Assembly (NCBI RefSeq): GCF_964199755.1
Contig: NC_133911.1
Coordinates: 3,561,001-3,625,000, forward strand
Source of the DNA: Larus michahellis
Taxonomy: Eukaryota > Chordata > Aves > Charadriiformes > Laridae
Direction: 5' to 3'
DNA: 64,000 bases
Shown one piece after another: positions 44,596 through 55,975 of the stretch. Position numbers and translations under genes: made by a program. Within the stretch, counting starts at the first letter, position 1. Each line of letters starts with the position of its first letter. Below the pieces are notes generated by a model. It had not been told where the DNA came from. It did not search any database and saw only the letters and a list, made by a program, of their open reading frames with translations.

Positions 44596-47500
44596 GTAAG
44601 CCCAGCGGCCCGGGCAACCCCTGCGGCGGAGCAGCGGGAACAGCGGGGGGCCCCGCCGAGCTCCGCTAATCGCTTTAGGCGGCGGGGGGCGGCGATAAGC
44701 CGGGGGACGGGGAGGGGGCTTCCACCGGGCCGCGGTGGGAAGCGGGGAGCCGGCCCCGGCGACCCCCGGGCCGGGGCTGGCGGCCCAACGAGCCCCGCCC
44801 GGGGCTGGGCAAGCCGCCGGCCTGCAGGCGTTGCCCTCTCGGGCAACCTGCCCCTCCTTGCCTCGTTGCCCCCGCTGGGTTCGGGCGTTTTGCAGATGAA
44901 AAATTGCTAATTGTAGCAGCCGGCAGACAGCGCCGGGTCCCATTCAGAATGGGGTGAACTGGCATCACCCTCTGGGGACCCGCTGGACAGGGCTGATTTA
45001 ACCCGCCCGAAGAGCCAGCGCTAAGAAATACAGTCATTTTCCATGCAGTCACATTCCCATCTCTCGGAGGGTGGATTTTTTTAGCGGTCTTGAAGGAATC
45101 TGGGCTATGACAACAAAGACTCCGTCTTGGCCGCGCTGCATTTAAATCAGGCCGTTTCATAAATGCCCAGGGCCGGAGAGGAGCCTCCACATTCTGGGTA
45201 CAGATGCTCCATTGTGCCAGGAGCATCCTGGATGGGCTACGATGTCCTGATGCTATAAAGGGAAGATCAGAGCTTCCATAGTTAACAACCCCCTGCTGCT
45301 TGCAATACGGTGCCTGGATGGGGACAGAGGGAAAGACAGACAATAGCCTGCAGAAGCAAGTTGGCTGGTTGTGTGTACAGCGGAAAGAGTTGTCAGGGGG
45401 TCTCCCCTGCAGACGTTTCTTGTTGCTTCTTCTCAAAACCTTTGTCTTTATTAAACAGAACAGTTTGCATTTTCCCTTAAGTGCATTTAAAAATAATTTA
45501 ATGGAATGCAAGATTCATATGAGGGGTCTGTTGGTGTGGCTACTCTGCCCGATTGTCATTTTGTGTATGTATGTGTGTGGTTGTGTACGGCTGCAGGTAA
45601 TGCAAATACCCGGGCAAGTGCATCTTCTTTATCCCTGTGTATGGGAATATGTAGGGCTGTGGAAAGGGTCCCCCTTCACACATTGTAATTTTAGTTGCGT
45701 GGTAAGATCCTGCTCTTTCTTCTTCCAAAGCTGGTTCCGAAAATGTAATGGACAGTGTCATGTGAGATGACAGGCTGGTCTGATTTGTGTGCCTGGCTGG
45801 CATTGGAATCATGGGACTTTTTCATCAGGAAAAAGTTAGGTGCATGGACAGGTCTGCAGAAGGTATGAGGCTCCTTCTTTAAACCTCTGCTCACTTAGCA
45901 TCAATTAGAATTTGTCCGCCCCGCCTTTTTCTTTTTTTGACTGTCATTTTATCCTATTGTGCTGCAGAGTATGTGAACTGTTCAGTGGCATCCTTCCAGA
46001 GCAGTGACTTCACTGTCCAGATGTCTCGTTCCACATGGCAGTGACCCTTTTCCTGGTGACGTCAAGATTGATTGATATGTTTATTTATTTATTTTGCCTT
46101 TGGTGTGTGTGGGCTTCAGGCCAAGTTTCTTAGTATGCAGGCAACATCATTCTGCTCTGTCTGCTCCATCCATAAAAACAAAACAGCCCTCACAGCACTG
46201 TGTTGGACCTTTATCAAAAGCCAGTTATTTAAGCATGGAATTATGAACTATTTCCCAAATGGCCAGACACAGTCTGCCTGTTACAGGGAGAACAAGAGAT
46301 TAGACTAGAGAAATAAACCTGTATATTTCAGGACGGCTGAAATGTATGTAGCAGGGGAACTATGAACACCTCAATACTGATATTTGCAGACCCATGTCAA
46401 AATAAAAGAGAACAAAATAGAATTCTTCAGACTTTCTCAAAGAGTACAGATTTTAGCTTCCTTGTATACTTTTCTTCCTCCCAATTCTTTAATTTGTTCT
46501 TCTGTTACAATTATTTGTAATACAAGAGAATCCTTAGATGCCCGTAAAGGCCAGGACTTCTTCTATAGTGCATAGCAGAGATGCTTACTAACCTGTCCCT
46601 AAAATCTTACAACTATAAAAAAATATCATACAAGCTAAACTACATACAGAAATATAGATAAAAGCGAGGTGGGAGAAGGTAGCACATAATGCATGTTCTC
46701 AACAGAGGCTGAGACAGCAATAGGTAACGTCTCTTGCCATAGGAAACATCTGTGGAAGAGGCAAAAATTTAATCGAGATTTCCCATACCAGCCCCTTAGC
46801 TAGGTATCGCCCTCCCTTTCCTGCTGGCACCCACTGCTGCACCGAGCCCTTTTGCACTTCCCAGCGCAGGGCTGGGCCATGTTTTACAATTGACTTATTC
46901 CCCTCAACAGTGAGCCTTCGAGATAATCAAATTCCTTTCTGTTTGTTATACACAGGGAGAAAAATAAAACTCCCCAAAATATTGCACAGGCATAAGCACT
47001 GTATTAAGCATCCCATAATAAGGCTACCAAACTAGTCTACCGTAGCAATCGAATCCAATTACGTGTCAAAACACTCCAAATCAATACTCAATATACAGTC
47101 AATCCATCATTGCTTCCTATTTTATAGGGACCAGTTGCTACAAAGAAAACTTTAAAAATAAAATTTTGTTACTTAAGTATGTATAGATCTTTAGATTGGT
47201 AGATAAGCCTTATTTCTGTAAGGCATCTTGTAGAGACATGTATATTCAATTCCAGTAAACAAATATAATTACCTTGAAAGACCAGTTCTAGCACATTTGA
47301 ATGTAACCCCAATAGATGCGGCTTTCATCTCCCTGCCATGCAGAGCCCTCTCTTTAGCTAGCAGGAGTCTGGGAAATCTAGGAACACATTTCTGACTTGT
47401 TCCACTCGGTCACGGAAGGCAGTGGTCTAGAGGGATGCAAAGAAGAACTCTCTTCTGCCCTTACCCTTGCAGATCTGTTAAGTGACACTGCTAGATGCAT

Positions 47501-50500
47501 AAATTTGGCTCCTTCTTGCAAAATGGAAGTCCTTGGGCATACTGCCAGCCCCCAAGGTTTCCCCCCTGCCTTTATTCCCTCCTCACTCAGGGAAGACTCG
47601 CTTGGTCCTAAGGGGCGGGTAGGGACATCATTACTCATTCTGGGTGTAAATGCACTCTAGGAACAATCAGGAGGACGAGGGAAGAGTAGGAACAAATTGC
47701 AGAGGTTGGACCTGGCTGTAGCACACCGTGGGTCACAGAAAACCCCAAATGCCTCTGTGGTAATTCCCACAAGGGAGGGAAATCAGCGGTTATTTCCCTA
47801 ACTAACATTGCTATTGTAGTTGTTGTTGCTATTAACTAACCTTATTAATCAGGCTTGTTGTGAGGTCAGGGTTACCCACCACAGAGCGGGCTGCGAGTCG
47901 GTGGGGTGAGCCAGGAGGTGCCGTGCTTTGACTGATGGAATCTTCTCAGGAGGAGCCCTTGCAGCTCCCACGACCTCAGGGAACAGACAGCTAACAGCAT
48001 CCCTCCATAGACATCCAAGCCCCGGGCCACCGAGGGACCTCCGTGCTGCTTAGCAGGAAAGGGAGACCTGCAATTGAGGGGTAGGCTATGCAAGAGCGTG
48101 TACGTGCCCAGATCTGAGGGGTGCCACCTTCACCTCCCCCATGCCTCGCAGCCTCTTGGCTGGCTGTGCCGCAGCAGTTCAGACGCTCGCAGAACTCCCC
48201 GGAGCGGCACCGTCATCAGGCAGTGACCCAGGGACATTGGCAGAGATGTTTGTTCTAGCAGCGTGCAGCACTGTCGGCACGTTATTGCGGCTCTCATTAG
48301 GCAGAGAAAGATGCAGGCATGTAATTCTAGCTCCATGAAAGATGCAAGGAAAAAAATTTTGTCGTTTGCCGGAGGAAAAGAAAGTGAAAAAAAGGTACAT
48401 TTAGAAAATATTTTCTAACTTGTACTAGGGTGTTTCAAACAGAATGGGAAGTATTAAAACCCTTAGTCAAACTGATCTTGCGAAGTCTGATTAGACAAGT
48501 TTAAAGCTAGTAAAACCAGTTTTAATGCATCCGTGCTGTGTGAATATGTGTTAGTGAAGGCCTCTGCAGAAAAAACCATAGTGGCTTCTGTGTGATTTGT
48601 GTCAATTGACACTGCAGTTTGAGGTAAGCCAAATTTATTAGCTTAAGTTACTTAAAAGCAAATTTAATTTACACCCAGAATGACCAAAGAAGGAATCTTC
48701 ATCTGTTTAACTAAATCAGTTTAACAAAAAGAGCACGTGCATTGGTTTGAAATTGGTTTTTGTTACACAAGGCTTCTTATGTAAGCAAGATCCCTGATGC
48801 CGATTGCAGTTGCATGAAGATACGCCTACACAGAGAGCTTCTTTTTGAATCAGAGACTAGTGAGTGCAATCGCCATCACTTGCTGGTTTAGTTGCACGAG
48901 AGAGAAGATATTATCACAAAAGCAGCATGATATTATCTATATCAATCATAATACCAGTCTTTATCTATTTATTCTATTTGTTACCTCTTTATCATTGCGC
49001 TCCTAAAGTCAAAGAGTCTGAAGTACGGAAGGGGAGAAGTCAAAGCAAAGATGTCACCATATAGTTACTTCCTCTCAGCACCAGCCATGAGATGCTATCC
49101 CAGTTGCAGCAGTCCGTCCTGTCCACCCAGCCCCTAAATATCTATATGTCAGCGTGGTGCTTTCCGAATGCAGGAAGGCTTGGTTTCCTCTCCTGGCTTC
49201 CAGCATCCCTTTAAAGTGACCCCTAGTCAGTGATACAGAACCAAACTGGCCTTTACCGGGGTTGTACTGGGGCACAGTTTATGGTGGGGTCCATCCCTCA
49301 TCTAATGGGTTGTGCTTCTTCCCCCGCCATGCGTATTTATGGCAGTTTGTGCCTGATGTGACATACCGAGACTGTAGTTGTGACAGCTTCACCCCAAGGG
49401 GCCTCCTTTGCAATCGCGGATGCGTTACATTTCAGCTGTTCTTGCATCAGATGAGTCACATTCACAGCAGATCACAGCAGGACCCTCGCACGGCACAGGG
49501 TTTTTTCCTCCGTAGGTGGTATCACAGAAATATATGGAAGCAGACGTCCCTTAATCTGAGGTTCCCCGTCATCAAAACCCCCATGTGAACCCTGAAGTAC
49601 TTAGGAAAAAGCTGCAGCCCTTCAGCCTGCATTACTGTGGGCAGATCTGAAGGTATTTATTCAACGTGTAGTCAGGGGAAATCCCCTGGTATGAGAGAAC
49701 TGACTGGGTGACAACTGGCTTGAGATCTCTGGCTTGGCTTCATAAATGGTATTTTATGCCAAATTTTTGGCAAGCAGTTTCCTTAGTAACTTTGAATTGT
49801 GAACTGCGTAAGCAGGGTATCCCAAAGGGCCAAGGCTCTGAAGCTAAAACCCCAGTGATCCACCCCAACACTCCAAACCAGAAAAGGATTTTTAAATTCT
49901 TTTTTTTCCCAAGGTAAAACTGCCCAGACTTAAAAGCTGTGAGTTTGCAGTGTATGATATTAAACTCTGAAATACAATCTCTCAGGCCCATGGGAGCTAT
50001 ACCTCATAAATTTCAGGCTGTAGCACACGGACAAGGGAAATTTTGATATTTCGTAATTTGACGATTGACCTTATTACTGGAATAACACTCCTGTGACACA
50101 CCTTGCTTTGTAATAGTGTGTACCCTGTAAGAGCATCTGCAAACATTGAAATGTTTCTAGTCGTCTAACAAATCAGTTTCTGAGTTGGAAGTTGCTTGCT
50201 TTTGTTTTCAGTATCTGTTCCTCTCTGTTGTCTTCTGCTGGGTGGGATGTGTGTGGCTACACAGAGGTGAAAATCACTTCTTTTGTCAGCAATAGTTTTC
50301 TGACATTCCTCTCTCTCCGGGCTCACCTTCTGGCTGCCAAGAGATAAGCGTAAGGAGAAAGCTGTTCAACCTGAATGATTTTGCAGGAGAAGTTTTGCAA
50401 AGTGTAAAACTCTGGCTGAGAGTCTGGACTGCTTTCCCTCAAAGCCTTCCAGAGGCCAACACCACGAGGAACCGTAGACCTTGTCCTGTTAGGGTGGCCA

Positions 50501-53500
50501 AAAGCCACTGAAAATACCAAGATCAGGGTTTTCTTAGTTGCTAGTCTTATAGCTGTAGTAAAGAATGTAAGAGGGTTGGAAGTTAGATGACAAAGCTTGC
50601 TAAAAGGAATAAAAAGAAAAGCACAATAACCCTGTGGTGGAAGAGGGTAATTAGACCCAGAAGCAATGCGGCTGAGAGATGCTGATGCTGGCTTATCTGT
50701 GCTATTGTAATTTTCTGTGGGATAGTCATCCATTCCTCCTCGGAGAGTGCCACATGTCTTGATAATTGCGTTTGCTGGTTGTCTTGGCACCATGCGGTGT
50801 CTCTGGACTGCAACCCTGGTCCTCGAAGAGCTGCGGTGTGGCCAAGTGAGCACGTAGAGTAAGAGTTCAATGAAACATTATTTGGCGTAGCCTCATTCAC
50901 GTGGACTCCAGACAGGCTCCTGTTGAAATGTGTGTTACTGCAAAGCCAGCGAGCTTTGCATTCTAGGGATAAGTCAGAGTCCGTTGTCACTCACACTGCT
51001 GGAGCTCAGGAAGCTGGAGAGGTGCCACCAGGCCGGTTTCGTGGAGGTGATGGGAAACAATGGTGTTGAGCCTTCATCTGAAGGGAACTCAGGCTCTCTG
51101 CTAGCTCGAGTCCAGGGAGTCCAGGGGCTGAGGGCTACTGCTTGCTTGGGCACTCGGCGATTGTGCAACTGAGGAAAGTCCCATGTGTTCATTTCAACAG
51201 CCCCTCTGGTTCATTTTCCCTAGCCTGGGGAGAGGGACAGGGTGGAAGGGTCACACTGTGTATCTGAGTCAAAAGCCTGTGAAATAATGTTTTTGATGAC
51301 AAAGGACCTTCTGTAGCATGATGCCATCAGCACTGATTGATTGATTAATCATTATTTTCTGGTGATCCCTTTAGGTAGGGAAGTATGGGGTTCCAGCAGT
51401 GGGCTCCGAGCGGAGGAGGGCTAGGAAGGAGGGCAACGTACTGCTGCTGCGCACACTGGGGACCTCTTCCAGCCTGTGTGAGGGAAGCCATCCATTTATC
51501 TTCATTTCCTTATGCCTCCCAGAGACAGGAATGCAGTGCAGACTCCTGGAGTCAGGCTGGGTTTTCCTGATCTCAGCGGCAGCATCAAGGCTGCTCTGCA
51601 GGCTGGTCAGGGAGGAGGGATGCGACAGCATGGTGGAGAATCCTTTGCCTGGAGGAGCTTGGACTGTGTGTCTGGCAGGTTTCCCTGGCTGGCCTCCCCT
51701 GTGCCAGACAGCCTGAGATGGGAGCTTGTTGCACGTTATCAACGTTATCAGTGACATCGCCTCTGTTAATCTGGGTGCTTTTGCAAAGTTTTGCGCTGTC
51801 AGTAGGGCTCTGACCTATAATCACTGGACAAGGAGTAAAGCACTGTCTCATCTGCTGATGCACAGATCAGGGCGTTGTAAATTCCGCTACAACTCCTGAG
51901 TTAGTTAAACCCTCGCTGGGGGATTTTACAAGTCCCTTTTGCCTGTTAAACAGTATTTTCTGATTTGTAGGGCACATATTCTGGGGTTACTGGCTCAGTG
52001 AGTTGGGAGACCCTATTCGAGTCACATAGTGGATATGAAGAGGCTGAAGACTTTCAGTCTGGTATTAGGGCTCAACAGGGTAACAGATGAACTCAGGATG
52101 GAAAACGCGTGCACTGGATTATTTGGGGTTAGGAACACATGAAGGCTGAGATCTGTAATCAGAGCTACGAGAGCGACTTTGGGTCCAGGTGCAGCTGTCC
52201 CTCAGCTGCATCCATGCTGTCCTCAGGCTGTGTCCCTACTGTCTCACAGAGTTTGTCCGGACAAACACGTGTGCCTAGCCCCTGTTCGGATACATGGGGC
52301 TGGTGACAGAGCCAGTTTCCCCACCACCTAGCAATTTCCTGTAGCCATTGCTAAATAAGTTTATGTTCATTCTTGCACCTAAAAGCTACCTGAAACTGCT
52401 AACCCTGCACAGCCTGGACACCAAGCGTCCTGAACTGCTCAGTTCTCAAGGGGCAGTGGAAGAGAAGGGATGGGAGGGAAGAATGAAAAGCAAGCACAAG
52501 AGCTTTGGAATGCCAAGCTTTTCTGAAACGGCGATGGTCCCTTTAAAACTGGCTTCCATAACACTATGAAATTTCAGCCACAGTATTTTTTTTTTTTTCA
52601 GCAGAACGGCCAGTGGAACCATGAGTTTCTCTGGCTTCCTAAGCACCGGCTTTGCTTGAAAAACCAGGCTACTGCTAGCTTTCTAAGTCCGGTTATCTGG
52701 GATAAAGAAAAGAGCCCTAGAAACAGAGCTCTGCAGTCCAAGTTTGGATGAATCTGGGGACGGGACAGAATGTTTCCCTGGAGCCAAGAGTGCTTGCTTG
52801 CTTGTTTGCTTGCAGTTCTCCTCTGCATCAGGGCTGTATTCTGATTTCAGACGTTATGCACACAGGTTGTTAACTCTTCCCATAATTAATTGTGGCTAAT
52901 GTTAAGCTTGCTTTAAAAATGGGGCTGGAGGAAAGTAAGTTAAAAAAAGAAAAAGGATAGTAGATTCGTCTCTGTGCTAACATGATTCCATGCTAACTTT
53001 TCCCGTGGGGAAAGGAAGAGGAACTAAGGGCAGAATTTGTTCCCTTTTTGACCAGCAATTGCAGACTTGGAGGGAGAGGGGGAAGCAGGCATTATGGCCA
53101 GTATGGAAGGCTGAGATTTTTACCTGCCAGTAGCTTTCTAATTGCTTCTTTATCTTCTCTGAGGCACTGCAGAGCCTGCTCTGTTAAAATCTTGCAATGG
53201 GCAAGACAAGCAATTTAAGCTGCAGAATTCCCAGCATGGAGTATGTTGGAGCGCTCGGGAGCTGTACGCCTCGGTCCAAGGAGATGGACGACATGGGTTA
53301 ATCGCAGCCCCAGGGAGATGTGTAGATCTTCTGGGCTGCATGGAGCTGAATTGTGTCTCTACTCCCCAGTACAGAGCAGCTAGAATGTAAGCTGCCAGCC
53401 TTCCTCCCTGTCGGACCCAGTAGGATAAAGAGCAGAACTGGGATACTGAACAATTATTCCTGTGGACTGCAAGGAGGGTGGAGGCTGATTTCCTGCATCT

Positions 53501-55510
53501 CCACTGCATCCATGCCTAGCTGCAGCCAGACTGGCCCTCAGCCCAGAAGGAGCTGCCCGCAACTACAGTCACAACACCCATCGTGGCTGGCCAGGTACCA
53601 GCAAGGGAAAAGCATCATGCCTAATGTTCTGCCCATTGTTGGGCGAGCTGCTAGCAGAAAGGGAAAAGTGTTTCTACTTCTATTGCAGCAGATTAGAAAA
53701 GAGTATAGGGCATGCTGGAGACTCTGTTCCTCTAGAAGGCTTAGAGAAGAGTCTTTATGTGTTTCTTCCTGCTTGGTGGTGAGGAAACTGGCTTTTCCAC
53801 CAGTCCCGTGCATCTGAACAGCGCGTAGGCATGCATGTATCTGCCCTGACAAACCAGGTGAGACAATACCAACACAGGTCAAAGTAGTAGTGAGTAAGCC
53901 ACACATGTTGCTGCAGGAGCTGCTTTCTCCTGTCAGCCACTGCTCCCAAAAGAAGAAAATGAGGCAAGATAATTACTTCTCCACAAACCTCTTGGCAAAA
54001 TGTTCGCTTGGTGGGGTACATGTTTTGGCTCACTGGAGAGTGTTTGTTTTAAAGCAGTGCATCTACAGACCTTTTTATTTTTGCATTTTGCTGTCTCCTC
54101 TGGCCTCTCATTTTGTAAAGAAGGGAGTTCATTTCAGAGATTTTGATTTATAGGAAGGAACAAAGGACCAGAAAAATTTCACGGAAAAGTTGTATGTGTT
54201 CTTAACAGCCCATACCAATCCACTGAATACAAGGTTAACCAAAGGCAGTGTGGTACATTTACAGAGGAGTGTGCCCACACACACGTTCCATTCTTGTCTT
54301 GCTTCACCTTATCTGCAGAAGTTTACTTTGCTTATATGCCAGGTCTCCTCTTGAGGGAGGCGGAGAACATTCTGTTGCTCTGATATAGTTAACCATCACT
54401 TAATTCACTGTGGAATCGCACACACATATATGTGGTCTCTGAGAGTAATCGTTCTGGTACAGAACTTTTACTGGATATAGCGAGGGACTGGCGAAAAAGC
54501 AAAGCGGTATATTCATTACAGTGGATTAAAGGGATGATGTCAGAACTCAGGGGTGGCACATCCCAGAGTGAAGTGCTCATTCATTCCTTAAATAAGCATA
54601 AAGTGGCACAGTCTAAACAGATTATATAATATCAGTGAGTAAGATAATCCGTTCTCTGCATACCCAGTCTGCTTCATCACGCTGCAGCAAGGCTTAATAA
54701 TTTCCATACTCTTTATTAAATGCTACTGCTAATAGAAACAGCACGTGTGAACATGTGTGTAAATGCATATGTGCACGTGCAGCGTTTCCAAGGGTTGGAT
54801 ACATCTGCCTGTTGGTAAGGCAAGAGGATATTTTATGGGAATAAAATGTAGCTGTATGGCCTGCACGCACACGCATTCAGATGCACAGGTACAGACGTAC
54901 AGCTTCTAGCCCTTTCTCAGCACCCAAGCAGCTGCGCCAGTCTTTATTTAACAGTACATAGAGGAGACTGACATACGGTTTTGTCTGCTAAATCTCTGAC
55001 CGTTGGGCTGAAAATACAGTATACTACTTGTGTAGATTTTACAGACGTGGTCTGCTTATATAGCTACAATAGAGTATCTCCATGGACATAGAGAGCAGCT
55101 AAAAGAGATTTTTCTGTACTCCTACAACAAAGAAAAGTTAGGTTATGAAAGTGTACACACTTGTGGCTTGTTTTGAGGCCGTTTGACGCCCATGCACTTG
55201 AGAAGAATACCAGCTTAAACATCAGCATGGTCCTGCTACATTCGCATTATTGGGGTAACGCAGAAATCTCCATGACTATTTTGAAGAATTGCTGTTTAAG
55301 CACGTCAGTTGTTCCTGCTCCATCTAGCTCAGTGAAACAATGCTGTTTCCCACAGCTCAGTTTCTTTTCAGAATATCACCCCTTTGTTCTCTCTGATAAA
55401 CCCAGTTTTTGGCAGGAAGTATGGATTTGTCCCTGCACTGTGACCTCACTCCAGGATGTAGGAAACAGCCACTGTGATAGCACTGACATTGCAAGAGGCC
55501 CCCTTCCCTC
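44596..55510. other. ACAP3 intron 1, left part
   Basis: Non-coding on inspection. It is GC-rich to about 44.9 kb and then AT-rich. At 48.45-48.85 kb there is a possible decayed DNA-transposon-like element, described in the findings. No exon matching the BAR domain and no CR1 end was seen. Confidence 0.5.
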
Positions 55511-55830
55511 CTTCCCTTCCCTTCCCTTCCCTTCCCTTCCCTTCCCTTCCCTTCCCTTCCCTTCCCTTCCCTTCCCTTCCCTTCCCTTCCCTTCCCTTCC
55601 CTTCCCTTCCCTTCCCTTCCCTTCCCTTCCCTTCCCTTCCCTTCCCTTCCCTTCCCTTCCCTTCCCTTCCCTTCCCTTCCCTTCCCTTCCCTTCCCTTCC
55701 CTTCCCTTCCCTTCCCTTCCCTTCCCTTCCCTTCCCTTCCCTTCCCTTCCCTTCCCTTCCCTTCCCTTCCCTTCCCTTCCCTTCCCTTCCCTTCCCTTCC
55801 CTTCCCTTCCCTTCCCTTCCCTTCCCTTCC
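55511..55830. repeat. (CTTCC)64 perfect pentanucleotide satellite
   Basis: There are 64 uninterrupted CTTCC units over 320 bases. The minus strand reads (GGAAG)n, equivalent to AAGGG. This is a pure polypyrimidine/polypurine mirror tract in ACAP3 intron 1. It creates long spurious open frames on both strands (55161-56118), which are not genes. Allele length is likely unstable and the assembly may under-represent it. Confidence 0.99.
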
Positions 55831-55975
55831 CCACGCTTCCCTTCCCTTCCCCACGCTTCCCTTCCCCACGCTTCCCTTCCCTTCCCTTCTCCACACTTCC
55901 CCCCACATTTCCCCACACTTCCCTTCTCCACACTTCCCCCACACTTCTCTTCCCACACACTTCCCGGCTTTTCTT
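55831..55975. repeat. degenerate flank of the CTTCC array
   Basis: A higher-order variant (CTTCCCTTCCCCACG) recurs, followed by CCACACTTCCC-type units. The decay is one-sided, on the right flank only, which suggests that new pure units expanded at the left. Confidence 0.85.

Larger units (their letters stand above)
44200..44880. promoter_or_regulatory. CpG island promoter of ACAP3
   Basis: Very high GC and CpG density surrounds the ACAP3 start codon. It contains a (CGG)6 run at 44373-44390 and a TCGC tetranucleotide tract at 44450-44477. There are many Sp1-type GGGCGG-like sites and no obvious TATA. The transcription start is probably within 44250-44500. Confidence 0.8.

Noticed and set aside
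44345-44599. Open frame in phase with ACAP3 extending 68 codons upstream of its ATG
   Set aside because: The upstream start is TTG, not ATG, and the extension is low-complexity Ala/Gly/Arg from CGG repeats. The family starts at MTVEFEEC.
44215-44943. 242-codon minus-strand open frame over the ACAP3 CpG island
   Set aside because: It is a product of GC richness; composition is Ala/Pro/Arg/Gly low-complexity, and ACAP3 exon 1 is on the other strand.
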